Assembly: GCA_902596605.1 (NCBI GenBank)
Contig: CACJUU010000012.1
Location: 1-59,438, forward strand
DNA length: 59,438 nucleotides
DNA from: an uncultured Alphaproteobacteria bacterium
Lineage (GTDB): Bacteria; Pseudomonadota; Alphaproteobacteria; Rhodobacterales; Rhodobacteraceae
Direction of reading: 5' to 3'
Made by a program: the position numbers and the translations under genes. The notes beneath the pieces are model-generated. The model saw only the letters and a list, made by a program, of their open reading frames with translations. It was not told the origin of the DNA and ran no database searches. Below are positions 36,908 through 45,029 of this stretch, one piece after another. Within the stretch, counting starts at the first letter, position 1; each line of letters begins with the position of its first letter.

Positions 36908-38142
36908 AAGATTTACAAATAATTTGTCACTCAAAGCGTATTGAAGATACTCTTTCAGACGCGTCAATAGAGACTCGTTTAATATTGGAAAATTGTCTAA
37001 AAAACCAACAACCCTCTTTAAATGATATCGAGAAGCTGTTCTTAACAAAAGGCAAAGATAAGCGGGTTGTTTTGAATTTTGCTGATTTTTTACAAAAAAA
37101 GGTAAATGGCAATAACGTTACCTTTGTAATTAATAGGAACATTAATTTTACCAATGTATGTTACATGGGCTGCAAATTCTGTGGGTTTGCAAAGCGAGCA
37201 AACGACCTCGGTGCTGAATGGTTAAATTTGGATGAAGTAGTGAGAAGAGCCAAGGAGGCTTCAAAAAGAGGAGCCACTGAAGTTTGCATACAAGGGGGGC
37301 TTCACCCAAAACTTCCTGGTACTTATTATCGAGAGATACTAATTGCTATAAAGAAAGTGCTGCCTAAAATGCATATTCATGCATTTTCACCTTTTGAGAT
37401 TTGGTATGGTGCAAAGAAAAGTAAAATGAGCTATGCAGATTTTCTTGAAGATTTAAAAGAGTGTGGATTAGGCTCAATGCCAGGTACAGCGGCTGAAATA
37501 CTTGATACAAAAATCCGAAAAAAGCTGACAAAAAATAAATTAACTGCCGATCAATGGATTGAAATCATTAAGACTGCACACCGTTCAGGTATTCCATCTA
37601 CAGCTACAATAATGTACGGCCATATAGATTCTCCTAAAGAATGGGCTGTCCATCTAGATATCCTACGTCGCATTCAAGTTGAGACTGGAGGTTTTACAGA
37701 ATTTGTTCCATTATCATTTGTCCATTATGACTCACCGCTGTATCTGGAAAGCCCTTCACTTGTACGAGCAGGTGCAACTGATAATGAAATAGAGCTTATG
37801 CATGCTGTTGCTCGAATTGTCTTGCATGGATTTATAGATAATATACAAGTGTCTTGGACGAAATTGGGAGCTGAGAAAGCAAGAAATCTACTATCTATGG
37901 GCGTTAACGACTTAGGTGGCACTTTGATGAATGAAAGTATTTCGCGAGCAGCGGGATCAAAAAACGGGCAAGAAATTACAGAGACGGAAATGGTTGAGAT
38001 AATTCGGTCAGCTTCAAAGATACCAATTAAGAGAGACACGTCATATAGAAAACTTAAAACCTATGACCCAGCGGTTTCTGTAGTTGGTCACGATCCATTA
38101 GTAGCAAGAAATGGGTCTAACCCACTTAGTTTTTTAAATTGA
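36904..38142 (+). CDS. cofH: FO synthase subunit 2
   Basis: A 412-residue radical-SAM enzyme with the CX3CX2C motif NVCYMGCKFCGFAKR near residues 86-100. CofH couples a tyrosine-derived fragment to 5-amino-6-ribitylamino-uracil; CofG then forms FO. The 4-base overlap with cofG signals translational coupling. CofC follows 16 bases downstream, so all three genes are one transcript. Only the steps to FO plus the guanylyl transfer are encoded here; CofD and CofE must be elsewhere. Confidence 0.95.
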   Translation: MKDLQIICHSKRIEDTLSDASIETRLILENCLKNQQPSLNDIEKLFLTKGKDKRVVLNFADFLQKKVNGNNVTFVINRNINFTNVCYMGCKFCGFAKRANDLGAEWLNLDEVVRRAKEASKRGATEVCIQGGLHPKLPGTYYREILIAIKKVLPKMHIHAFSPFEIWYGAKKSKMSYADFLEDLKECGLGSMPGTAAEILDTKIRKKLTKNKLTADQWIEIIKTAHRSGIPSTATIMYGHIDSPKEWAVHLDILRRIQVETGGFTEFVPLSFVHYDSPLYLESPSLVRAGATDNEIELMHAVARIVLHGFIDNIQVSWTKLGAEKARNLLSMGVNDLGGTLMNESISRAAGSKNGQEITETEMVEIIRSASKIPIKRDTSYRKLKTYDPAVSVVGHDPLVARNGSNPLSFLN

Positions 38143-38158
38143 TCGAGGCTCTATTTGC

Positions 38159-38812
38159 ATGGACTTAGGATATCAGAAAAGTAAAACCTCAATCTTAATT
38201 CCAATGAGATCACTAAACGAAGGTAAAACACGGTTATCCAATTTACTTTCTCCAAACAAGAGAGAAAAACTTATTAAACTTTTGTTCACGCAACTTTTGA
38301 AAAAGCTTAAATCATTGAAAAATCAATTTCCTCTTATCTTTTTCGATATACTGGTGATAACCCCTTGTAAGGAGGTAGAAAAAATATCAAAGAATTTTAA
38401 TGTGCACGTTCTTAAAGAACACAACTTAAATGGATTGAACTCAGCTGTAAATAAGGGCATATATTGGTCTTCAGAAAACCTTTATGATTCAAGTCTTATA
38501 CTTCCGGGTGATATAATTGATCCGGAAACAGAGGATATTAAAAAGATTTTGGAGATGGGAAAAAAATCAAAAGACTCCATGGTAATATGTCCCTCAACTG
38601 ATTTCGGTACAAACGCTTTATTCTTGTCTCTGCCAACAAAATTCAATTTTAAATTTGGTCCAAACTCATTTTATGAACATCAAAAGGAAGCAAAAAAGAT
38701 TTCCATAAGATCAATAATAGCTCCATTAGATAGTCTTAAGGATGACTTGGATACAGGCAAAGACTTAGAAAAATTTAAAATCATACAACCTAAATTTTTT
38801 CACTCAATTTGA
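38159..38812 (+). CDS. cofC: 2-phospho-L-lactate (or 3-phosphoglycerate) guanylyltransferase
   Basis: A 217-residue nucleotidyltransferase. It activates the three-carbon side chain of F420 with GTP. Conserved segments are SLNEGKTRLS near residues 18-28, LPGDI near 117, and FGTNALFLS with FKFGPNSFYEHQ near 150-175. Proteobacterial CofC enzymes of this type have been shown to prefer 3-phospho-D-glycerate in one case (Paraburkholderia), so this organism may make 3PG-F420; which substrate applies here cannot be read from sequence alone. A terminator follows. Confidence 0.85.
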   Translation: MDLGYQKSKTSILIPMRSLNEGKTRLSNLLSPNKREKLIKLLFTQLLKKLKSLKNQFPLIFFDILVITPCKEVEKISKNFNVHVLKEHNLNGLNSAVNKGIYWSSENLYDSSLILPGDIIDPETEDIKKILEMGKKSKDSMVICPSTDFGTNALFLSLPTKFNFKFGPNSFYEHQKEAKKISIRSIIAPLDSLKDDLDTGKDLEKFKIIQPKFFHSI

Positions 38813-38850
38813 TTTAATCGCAAGCCTAATTCAAAGAGTCCAGTTTCTGT

Positions 38851-38866
38851 TTACGTTAACGTCACG
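38851..38866. promoter_or_regulatory. Candidate MerR-type (LiuR-like) operator
   Basis: TTACGTTAACGTCACG contains a perfect 10-bp palindrome, ACGTTAACGT. It resembles sites for LiuR-type MerR regulators of branched-chain acyl-CoA catabolism (TTTACGT-W-ACGTAAA class). No gene follows on either strand that fits this regulation, so it may be a relic or a chance match. Confidence 0.25.
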
Positions 38867-38936
38867 TTATGCTTGAACTATCAGTGATTTAATGTAGGGT
38901 AAAATCATTCACAACGTGAATTTATCCTCCCCTAAT

Positions 38937-38969
38937 TGGGCTAACGTTTATAATGTTGGCCCATTTTTC
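38937..38969 (+). terminator. Rho-independent terminator after cofC
   Basis: A nine-base-pair stem, TGGGCTAAC (38937-38945) with GTTGGCCCA (38955-38963, one G-T wobble), has a nine-base loop and is followed by five T. It ends the cofGHC transcript. Confidence 0.85.
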
Positions 38970-39250
38970 TCAAAGAAAACCATCCCATGTATTATTCTTG
39001 TTTCTTAATGATAAAGACACAAGAGCCCTCCCCCAACTGGCAAACATTTTAGGAATGGCTTTCTTGAGTTTCAAAAGTATGGCACGGAAAAAAAAGTTGT
39101 CAAATAGTGTTTGCATTACTGTGACAAAATTACTTTTTTATATTTCTTGATGACAAATACAAATAAGTCACAAAGCCAAAAATCAAAAATACCTTAATCA
39201 ATATAAAGATATCCATTAGTTCCATTTGTAAAGACGGCCCCTCTCTATGC

Positions 39251-40153
39251 CTATGCCCAAATCTGATGCGCAGCTTTGACTACAGTTGCATGACGAAAAG
39301 CAAGCTCGCGATTGTCATCGGAGTATCCACCACCCATCACTGTTGCAATAGGAATATCTCTTTTCTTAAAAAAGTTCAATACTGTCATTTCTCTCTCAAA
39401 AAGACCTTCATCATCGATACTCAACCTACCCAGCTTATCGTTAGCATGTATGTCCACTCCGGCTACATATAGAACTAAATCTGGAGAAAATCTTTCTACG
39501 CATTTATTCAATCCCTCCAGCAAGTGCCTCTTATAGTCAAACCAAGACATGTTATCCTCCAAACCGATATCGAGATCACTATTAGCCTTTCTATAAGGAA
39601 AGTTTTTTATAGAATGTATTGAACAGGTAAATGTTCTATCATTATTCTCTAATATTCTAGCTGTCCCATCTCCTTGATGCACATCACAATCGAATATAAG
39701 AATATTTTTTACTTCTTTTGTTTTAGTCAGGGTTAATGCAGTAAAAGCTAGATCATTAAAGACACAAAACCCTGACCCAAAATCAAAATGAGAGTGATGA
39801 GTACCCCCTGCCAAATGGCATGAAACGCCGTATTGCAAAGCAGATCTTGCAGCTAATAAGGATCCATTTACGGCAATAAAGGATCTCTTTGCCAATACTG
39901 GACTCCAACGCAACCCTAACCTTCTTTGTTCTTTTTCATCTAATGAACCATTCGCTATCTTCTCAACATATTCGCTACAATGAGCGATGGCAACTTGTTC
40001 TGCGTTCGCCTTATCAGGTACTAAAATAGTCGCTGATTCTATATATTCAGACTTTTTCAATAATTCGAAGAGATCTGAAAACTTTGTTGAGGTAAATCTA
40101 TGACCCGGAGGCAATGGAATGTCATATTCAGGATGTGTAATCCAAGTTATCAT
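39251..40153 (-). CDS. Histone deacetylase-like amidohydrolase
   Basis: A 300-residue arginase/deacetylase-fold enzyme. HDAC-class motifs are visible: GGTHHSHFDFGSGFCVFNDLA with the tandem active-site histidines, FDCDVHQGDGT with zinc-ligand Asp/His, YVAGVDIHANDKLG with the third ligand, and a C-terminal MGGGYSDD. Bacterial members act on acetylpolyamines or acetylated small molecules and some resemble human HDAC11 (class IV). The substrate here is unknown. It diverges from the SDR gene. Confidence 0.9.
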   Translation of the reverse strand: MITWITHPEYDIPLPPGHRFTSTKFSDLFELLKKSEYIESATILVPDKANAEQVAIAHCSEYVEKIANGSLDEKEQRRLGLRWSPVLAKRSFIAVNGSLLAARSALQYGVSCHLAGGTHHSHFDFGSGFCVFNDLAFTALTLTKTKEVKNILIFDCDVHQGDGTARILENNDRTFTCSIHSIKNFPYRKANSDLDIGLEDNMSWFDYKRHLLEGLNKCVERFSPDLVLYVAGVDIHANDKLGRLSIDDEGLFEREMTVLNFFKKRDIPIATVMGGGYSDDNRELAFRHATVVKAAHQIWA

Positions 40154-40349
40154 TCAGAACCCTAAAAACAAAAAGCAGCGTTAAGATCACTGTTATTAAG
40201 AAAATATATAGTATTTTAAACCCTCTTATTAAACTTTTTAATTCTGGAATTAGAAAGCTATCATTTATAAATATCTTCTTAATTATCATATTCTTTTTAT
40301 TAACTATTTCTATTAAGCTAAAAAGCAAAAATTAAATATGGAGCATATC

Positions 40350-41051
40350 ATGACCGATCAAGTTTGTGTTGTTGTTGGTGGCGGTAAGGGAATGGGCGCA
40401 GCGATTGCGCGTGAAATGAAAAAAAGAAACTACAGGCTTTCATTGATGTCTCCATCAGACAATTGTGAAAACCTTGCTGATGAGCTCGACGGAATAGCAT
40501 ACCGTGGCAGGGCCGAAAACTCTAGAGATACCGATAACCTTATAAAATTTACGATGGAGAAATTTGGTAGAATAGATAGCCTTTTAATTCATGTAGGTGG
40601 CCCACCTAAGGGCGATCTTCTTGAAATATCAGAGGATGATTGGAAGAAAGCTAATGAAATGGTGCTAATGCCTGTAATCCGGTTATCCAAGTTAATAACT
40701 CCTATTATGCAAGCTCAAGGAGGTGGCTCAATCGTAAACATAACAACATTTTCAGTCTTTGAACCTAGCTTAATGTTTCCAACATCAAGCGTTTATAGGG
40801 TGGGCGTATCGTCCTACACCAAGCTTTACTCTGATCGGTATGGGACAGAAAATATTAGAATGAATTGCTTATTACCAGGATTTACAGACAGTCTGGATTT
40901 GCCAGAAAAACTATCTCATATGTCCGTATTCAAAAGGTTCGCTAGAGCAGAGGAGCAGGCAAAAACGGCAGCTTTCTTACTATCAGATGACAGCAGCTAT
41001 ATAACCGGACAAAGTATAAGGGTCGATGGAGGTGTTACGAGACATATCTAA
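40350..41051 (+). CDS. SDR-family oxidoreductase
   Basis: A 233-residue short-chain dehydrogenase. The nucleotide-binding segment VVVGGGKGMGAAIAR replaces the usual TGxxxGxG by GGxGxG. The catalytic residues are less typical: the serine/threonine region reads ITTFSVFEPS and the YxxxK motif becomes YRVGVSSYTKLY, where S-Y-T-K may supply the tyrosine and lysine. The C-terminal DGGVTRHI is standard. The start at 40350 has a GGAG site eight bases upstream and is preferred to 40338. Confidence 0.82.
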   Translation: MTDQVCVVVGGGKGMGAAIAREMKKRNYRLSLMSPSDNCENLADELDGIAYRGRAENSRDTDNLIKFTMEKFGRIDSLLIHVGGPPKGDLLEISEDDWKKANEMVLMPVIRLSKLITPIMQAQGGGSIVNITTFSVFEPSLMFPTSSVYRVGVSSYTKLYSDRYGTENIRMNCLLPGFTDSLDLPEKLSHMSVFKRFARAEEQAKTAAFLLSDDSSYITGQSIRVDGGVTRHI

Positions 41052-41055
41052 TGAA

Positions 41056-41529
41056 TTATTCAGAAAATGTCCTTTTAATTGCTGGAATGATAGCACTGAT
41101 ATTTTCAACCTTCTCGGTAATCATTCCCTCTACAAATAAATTTCTAAATCTTCTCTCCGAAGCATCAATACCAATAATCGGTTTTCCCTGTGCAAACGTA
41201 TACCCTATTTCGGCTGAAGTCCCTGAATCTATGTCCCAACCCGTTATTAATGCAACGGTTAGATCCGACTCTCTAAGAGCGATTAAATCTGCAACAAATA
41301 TTTTGTCCTTAGTCTCTTGGGTCATAGATGTTGTCTTTAATTCAGACTCTTCAACACCCGTTAAGTCTCGATGTGGGAGAAAACATTTGAAGCCTTCTTT
41401 TTCAAGATTGAGCGCTATGGATTCTAAAAAATCTCTCTCATGATCATTGAATAAAGGTCCTGCGATATAAACCTTCTTTTTCATCACATTATCTACATAG
41501 CGTTGTTCAGTATTTAACATGTAATGCAT
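41056..41529 (-). CDS. Nucleoside 2-deoxyribosyltransferase-family protein
   Basis: A 157-residue protein with the family's KVYIAGPLF strand and loop, LESIALNLEKEGFKCFLP, the DSGTSAEIGYTFAQGKPIIGI segment containing the catalytic glutamate, and D56-region aspartates. These enzymes exchange bases between deoxyribonucleosides or hydrolyse 5'-nucleotide-like substrates. The start at 41529 has a clear AGGAG site eight bases upstream; an internal ATG at 41484 would begin closer to the conserved strand. Nucleobase salvage would fit the pyrimidine-related genes elsewhere in the window. Confidence 0.8.
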   Translation of the reverse strand: MHYMLNTEQRYVDNVMKKKVYIAGPLFNDHERDFLESIALNLEKEGFKCFLPHRDLTGVEESELKTTSMTQETKDKIFVADLIALRESDLTVALITGWDIDSGTSAEIGYTFAQGKPIIGIDASERRFRNLFVEGMITEKVENISAIIPAIKRTFSE

Positions 41530-41740
41530 ATTTATTACTCCTACAAGTTTTCCTTTATTCAGAACTTATATCTCTGAAATTCTTTTGCTATTTAAGTTGC
41601 ATTCATTTTTGTATGATATTACTTGCGTATTATTCTTTATGGCGTTAGACCTTTTTTCTACCTTTTTAATAAAAATAAAACTTTTGCAAAATTACTAAAG
41701 AGCACTATCTCGAGACATTATAACATTTTGAAAGAAATCA

Positions 41741-42094
41741 TTGAAGACGAAGACGCTTACCCTTTACGATGAAGAGCCCTACTTTAGTAACGCTCTAAAC
41801 TTAATGGCAAAAAAAAACTGGATTTTAGTGTCTACAAAACGGTTTCAAGAGGAATTCTCCTTTAAAACGATAGTAGAATGCACTTTTAGAAAAAAACGTG
41901 TCTCCCATTGGAAATCAGAGTATGAAATTGATTATTGGGTCAATTCGGTATGTAACGGAAAAATTGTTAATGAGAATAGTATATGGATAGTAGAAGCGTA
42001 TTCACTTGATGAGGCTAGGTCAATAGCAACTAAACATTTTGCAAACGTGTCTGGATTTAATATTAGAAATATAAAGAAAGTTTGGTCATATTAG
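41741..42094 (+). CDS. Hypothetical protein, DUF4177-like pattern
   Basis: A 117-residue open frame from a TTG start. NALNLMAKKNWILVSTKRFQ and TIVECTFRKK repeat the layout of DUF4177-type proteins (see 30476) but the match is weak. The second half, YWVNSVCNGKIVNENSIW and DEARSIATKHF, is unrecognised. There is no good ribosome site. The gene may be real but I cannot be sure of the start or family. Confidence 0.4.
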   Translation: MKTKTLTLYDEEPYFSNALNLMAKKNWILVSTKRFQEEFSFKTIVECTFRKKRVSHWKSEYEIDYWVNSVCNGKIVNENSIWIVEAYSLDEARSIATKHFANVSGFNIRNIKKVWSY

Positions 42095-42124
42095 CCCTAT
42101 ACAGTGCGTGACATATCGAGAGTT

Positions 42125-42979
42125 TTATAGAGGAATTCTAATTCCATCTCTACCAAGGATAACCTTTCCAGACCAATGCCTTCTAATAGCTTGCAACCAA
42201 TCGTCGTCATTAAACTCTGCAAATCCATCAGGAACAAAGTGATTTAAAGCTAAGCATTTTACTTTGGCACACTTGGCAATTAATCCTACATTCTCAGCTA
42301 GAGTATGGCTTTGTAAAAGATGATTCTTAAGCTTTTGATCTTCATGACCTAAACGGCTCATTATTAAGTCAATTCCTTCAGATAACATGACCTCGTGTAT
42401 GAGGAGATCGGCTTGATCGGCAAAATCTATCATCTCTGGCATATAAGCGGTGTCACCAGACAACACAATTGAATGATTTCCCCACTCAAAACGAAGTGCA
42501 AAACTATCCCGTATCGGGGGATGTAGATTGCGCATAACGCGTATATTGACGTCATATAATGATAAAGACTGTCTATCTTCTAAATCATAAAATGCCGTTA
42601 GTTTCTCTAAATCAATTCGTCCCTCATCCTCTATTCTAAGCGCAATATCATCAACCATCGACTCAAGAAAAGCTCTCCAATAATGCTTTAGCCGTTTAGG
42701 ACCATAGATAGGTAAAGGTTTTACGCGGCCTGATACCCATGCTGTGTGAATAAAAGGTCCGAGCTCAAGGTAGTGATCTGAATGCATATGCGTAATAAAA
42801 ATAGCGTCTATTTGATGAAGTTCGATACCTAGGTCACATATAGATCGTGAGACCCCTAAACCTGTATCTACTAACAAATTTTTTCCGTTGATTTGAATTA
42901 AAGTAGAGGTCGGCATATTCGAACCGGGTCTGATAGCCGGGCCACCTTTTACGCCTAAAAGGGAAACAAAATCTACCAT
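42125..42979 (-). CDS. MBL-fold metallo-hydrolase (RNase Z-like)
   Basis: A 284-residue metallo-beta-lactamase-fold hydrolase. THMHSDHYLELG supplies the HxHxDH metal motif near residues 60-66, VLSGDTAYMPEM the next aspartate ligand, and CLALNHFVPDG the final histidine. It resembles RNase Z/arylsulfatase-type MBL enzymes, and also hydrolases of small phosphodiesters or lactones. A specific substrate cannot be given. Its neighbours on the minus strand are TauE/SafE and PCu(A)C genes. Confidence 0.85.
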   Translation of the reverse strand: MVDFVSLLGVKGGPAIRPGSNMPTSTLIQINGKNLLVDTGLGVSRSICDLGIELHQIDAIFITHMHSDHYLELGPFIHTAWVSGRVKPLPIYGPKRLKHYWRAFLESMVDDIALRIEDEGRIDLEKLTAFYDLEDRQSLSLYDVNIRVMRNLHPPIRDSFALRFEWGNHSIVLSGDTAYMPEMIDFADQADLLIHEVMLSEGIDLIMSRLGHEDQKLKNHLLQSHTLAENVGLIAKCAKVKCLALNHFVPDGFAEFNDDDWLQAIRRHWSGKVILGRDGIRIPL

Positions 42980-43123
42980 TTGATCCCACTCATTTCCTTT
43001 ATTAATTAATAATTAATTTGCAGTTTAAAGGAAGAACAGTGTTCAGCAAAATCTATATTTATAAAGTTCTGCAGTTTAGGCTAATGATAGACAGTCCCAC
43101 AAGCGGTAATTTTTTAATTAAAT

Positions 43124-43876
43124 TTAAAGAGCATAAAAGAAATCAATTATTAATTTTGTGCTTGCTACTAAGATCAAAGTGTAAATTGCATTATAAAAAA
43201 TACTTTCTTTTATTACCTTTAAAAGCCTATACCCAACAAATATACCGAATACAGATAAAGGTAAGAGCGCTAGCGAATGGATTAAAGAAGTAGAATTGAC
43301 CATTGATAGGTGAATATAAAAAGGTAACTTTACCATATTAATGCACGTAAAAAACATTATTCTGGTTCCAACATAAATCTCTTTTCGTAATCTCAATGGA
43401 AGCAAATATATGCTAGTCGGAGTACCTCCGGAGTGAGCACAAAAAGAGGTAAACCCAGCAATAGAAGAACAAATAGCGCCTTTTAAAAAATTTTCTTTTG
43501 GCGGTTTTTGAGCCTCTTTTTTTATAAAAAAATAATGAAACGAAAATAAAAAACCCATTATCCCTAAGATAACTTTGAGATAATCCTCAGAAAAAAATGA
43601 GAAAGTAAATGCCCCAATAATTGCTCCAATCGCAGCAAACGGAACCATTAACTTTAGTGTGTTGAGATCAAATTCCTTACGAAATCTAAAGGCTGAAATG
43701 AAGTCGGAAAAAATCAGTATAGGTAAAAGAATTGCCAGAGCCTGGTTTAATGGCATCATAAAAGTCATCAGAGGAATGGATATCAACGAGACAGACCCGC
43801 CGAGTCCAGATTTTGCAATGCCAAATAAAATAATTGCAGGCACTACAGTAAACAGAAATAGTAGATTTATTTCCAA
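43124..43876 (-). CDS. TauE/SafE-family membrane permease
   Basis: A 250-residue protein with about eight hydrophobic helices and the family's GxxKSGLGGS and FCAHSGGTPTS-type motifs, both present here. It likely exports or imports sulfite, sulfonates or organic acids. A TTG at 43876 is used as start; the GAG eight bases before it is the only ribosome-site-like sequence. It precedes the MBL hydrolase gene on the same strand with a gap of about 145 bases. Confidence 0.82.
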   Translation of the reverse strand: MEINLLFLFTVVPAIILFGIAKSGLGGSVSLISIPLMTFMMPLNQALAILLPILIFSDFISAFRFRKEFDLNTLKLMVPFAAIGAIIGAFTFSFFSEDYLKVILGIMGFLFSFHYFFIKKEAQKPPKENFLKGAICSSIAGFTSFCAHSGGTPTSIYLLPLRLRKEIYVGTRIMFFTCINMVKLPFYIHLSMVNSTSLIHSLALLPLSVFGIFVGYRLLKVIKESIFYNAIYTLILVASTKLIIDFFYAL

Positions 43877-43917
43877 TATTTAAACTCGTTCTTTAAAATA
43901 AATGAACATAGAGCTAT

Positions 43918-44454
43918 TCAGTGATCGTGCTTATGACTATGAGCGTGTCCATGTTTGTGTTTATGCGCCTTTTGGCTTTTCTTTGCACTTTTAAGTTTAA
44001 GATCAATATCTAATGACCCCTGCTCCTCAAAAACCAAGGTTGCAGGATATTTACCACTCTCATCAAACTCAATCGAAATATTCATAAACATAATGTGGGT
44101 TCCCCCAGGCTCAAGTTTCAATAAACCATTACCTGGAACTGCTATACTTTCTAAGTGCTCCATTTTAGCGACACCTTTTTTATCGACATCCGTCTTATGC
44201 AACATAGCCTTTCCAAAATCAGCTGTAACTTTTTTTAAAATTACAGGATCAGAATTTTTATTTGAAATAACCAAATAGCCCGCCCCTGATTTAGCATTTT
44301 TTCCAAAAACTACTAAGTGTGGATTGCTAACTGTTATTCCCTTTAATTCAAACTCAGCAGCATTTGCCGGTATAAGGCATACTGAAAGGGCAGCTAGAAA
44401 AAACCAAAAAATGTATTTCTTCGATAGAAAGTAAATAATTACACAGCCCTCCAA
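43918..44454 (-). CDS. Copper chaperone PCu(A)C with a His-rich tail
   Basis: A 178-residue periplasmic protein: a signal peptide (hydrophobic residues 15-31, cleavage near ANAAEF), a PCu(A)C domain with the GAGYLVISN, MLHKTDVDKKGVAKMEHL and GGTHIMFMN segments that supply His/Met copper ligands (H-M-H-M), and a tail of alternating His and Lys/Ala/Gly over the last ~15 residues. PCu(A)C delivers copper to the CuA or CuB site of oxidases with SCO. The start is uncertain: TTG at 44454 has no ribosome site, and another non-ATG start may be used. Confidence 0.85.
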   Translation of the reverse strand: MEGCVIIYFLSKKYIFWFFLAALSVCLIPANAAEFELKGITVSNPHLVVFGKNAKSGAGYLVISNKNSDPVILKKVTADFGKAMLHKTDVDKKGVAKMEHLESIAVPGNGLLKLEPGGTHIMFMNISIEFDESGKYPATLVFEEQGSLDIDLKLKSAKKSQKAHKHKHGHAHSHKHDH

Positions 44455-44586
44455 AAAAGTGTTGAATATAAATGACTTATCTATTTATTTATTGCACTTG
44501 GCAAGAATTTTCTATTTCTTAATACAATTGTAAAAGAACGGAATTTGATTACTATCGAATGTGCTTGCTGTCAGAAAAACAAAATA

Positions 44587-45006
44587 ATGATACAAAATAA
44601 AATTTACACATTAAGGCGAGCAACTATTGATGATGCACCAGCATGTGCATTAATAGTTGATGACTGGATTGAAAAAACGGTAGAGATGCCGCGCCTTTTT
44701 GACGAATACAGTCTTACCGAAATGATTAGAAATGCAATTCCACAGAGAGAAGTATGGGTAATTGGTCAGCCAATTAATGGGTATATTTTTTATAATTCTG
44801 ACTTATTACAAATTTCTGCATTATATGTTAACAAAAGAGGCGAAGGCATTGGGAAGATACTTCTTGACCAAATAAAATCTGACCACAAATATTTACATCT
44901 GTGGAGTCATGAATTTAATAATTCGGCACATAAGTTTTATAAAAGAGAAGGATTTCAGTTGAAAAATAGAAAAGACCGCGGTTCGGATGGCATACCGGAA
45001 ATATAA
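44587..45006 (+). CDS. GNAT-family N-acetyltransferase
   Basis: A 139-residue GNAT protein. YTLRRATIDDAPACALIV opens the domain, LQISALYVNKRGEGIGKILLDQIK is the acetyl-CoA-binding beta4-alpha3 region with the RGEGIGK pyrophosphate loop, and NNSAHKFYKREGFQLKNR closes it. The start at 44587 replaces a TTG reading from 44545. It precedes the HAD hydrolase gene by 23 bases. Substrate unknown. Confidence 0.85.
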   Translation: MIQNKIYTLRRATIDDAPACALIVDDWIEKTVEMPRLFDEYSLTEMIRNAIPQREVWVIGQPINGYIFYNSDLLQISALYVNKRGEGIGKILLDQIKSDHKYLHLWSHEFNNSAHKFYKREGFQLKNRKDRGSDGIPEI

Positions 45007-45029
45007 TTCGAGTGGATTAAAAGTAACTA

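Larger units (their letters stand above)
38813..39250. other. Noncoding gap between cofC and the HDAC-like gene
   Basis: 438 bases without a gene I can support. It holds a MerR-type palindrome (38853-38862), a terminator (38937-38969), and an unconvincing 65-codon frame downstream of the terminator. The rest is AT-rich with no recognisable RNA. Confidence 0.6.

Noticed and set aside
38953-39150. 65-codon plus-strand frame after the cofC terminator
   Set aside because: It starts inside the terminator stem, lacks a ribosome site and has no recognisable protein pattern.
40128-40328. 66-codon minus-strand frame with one hydrophobic stretch, overlapping the HDAC-like start
   Set aside because: No good ribosome site, atypical start and heavy AT bias; could be real but the evidence is too weak to list.
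41051-41443. 130-codon plus-strand frame opposite the deoxyribosyltransferase gene
   Set aside because: It is the complement of a well-supported gene with the expected motifs and does not resemble any protein itself.
43018-43293. 91-codon plus-strand frame opposite the TauE/SafE gene end
   Set aside because: No ribosome site and mostly overlaps the permease gene on the other strand.
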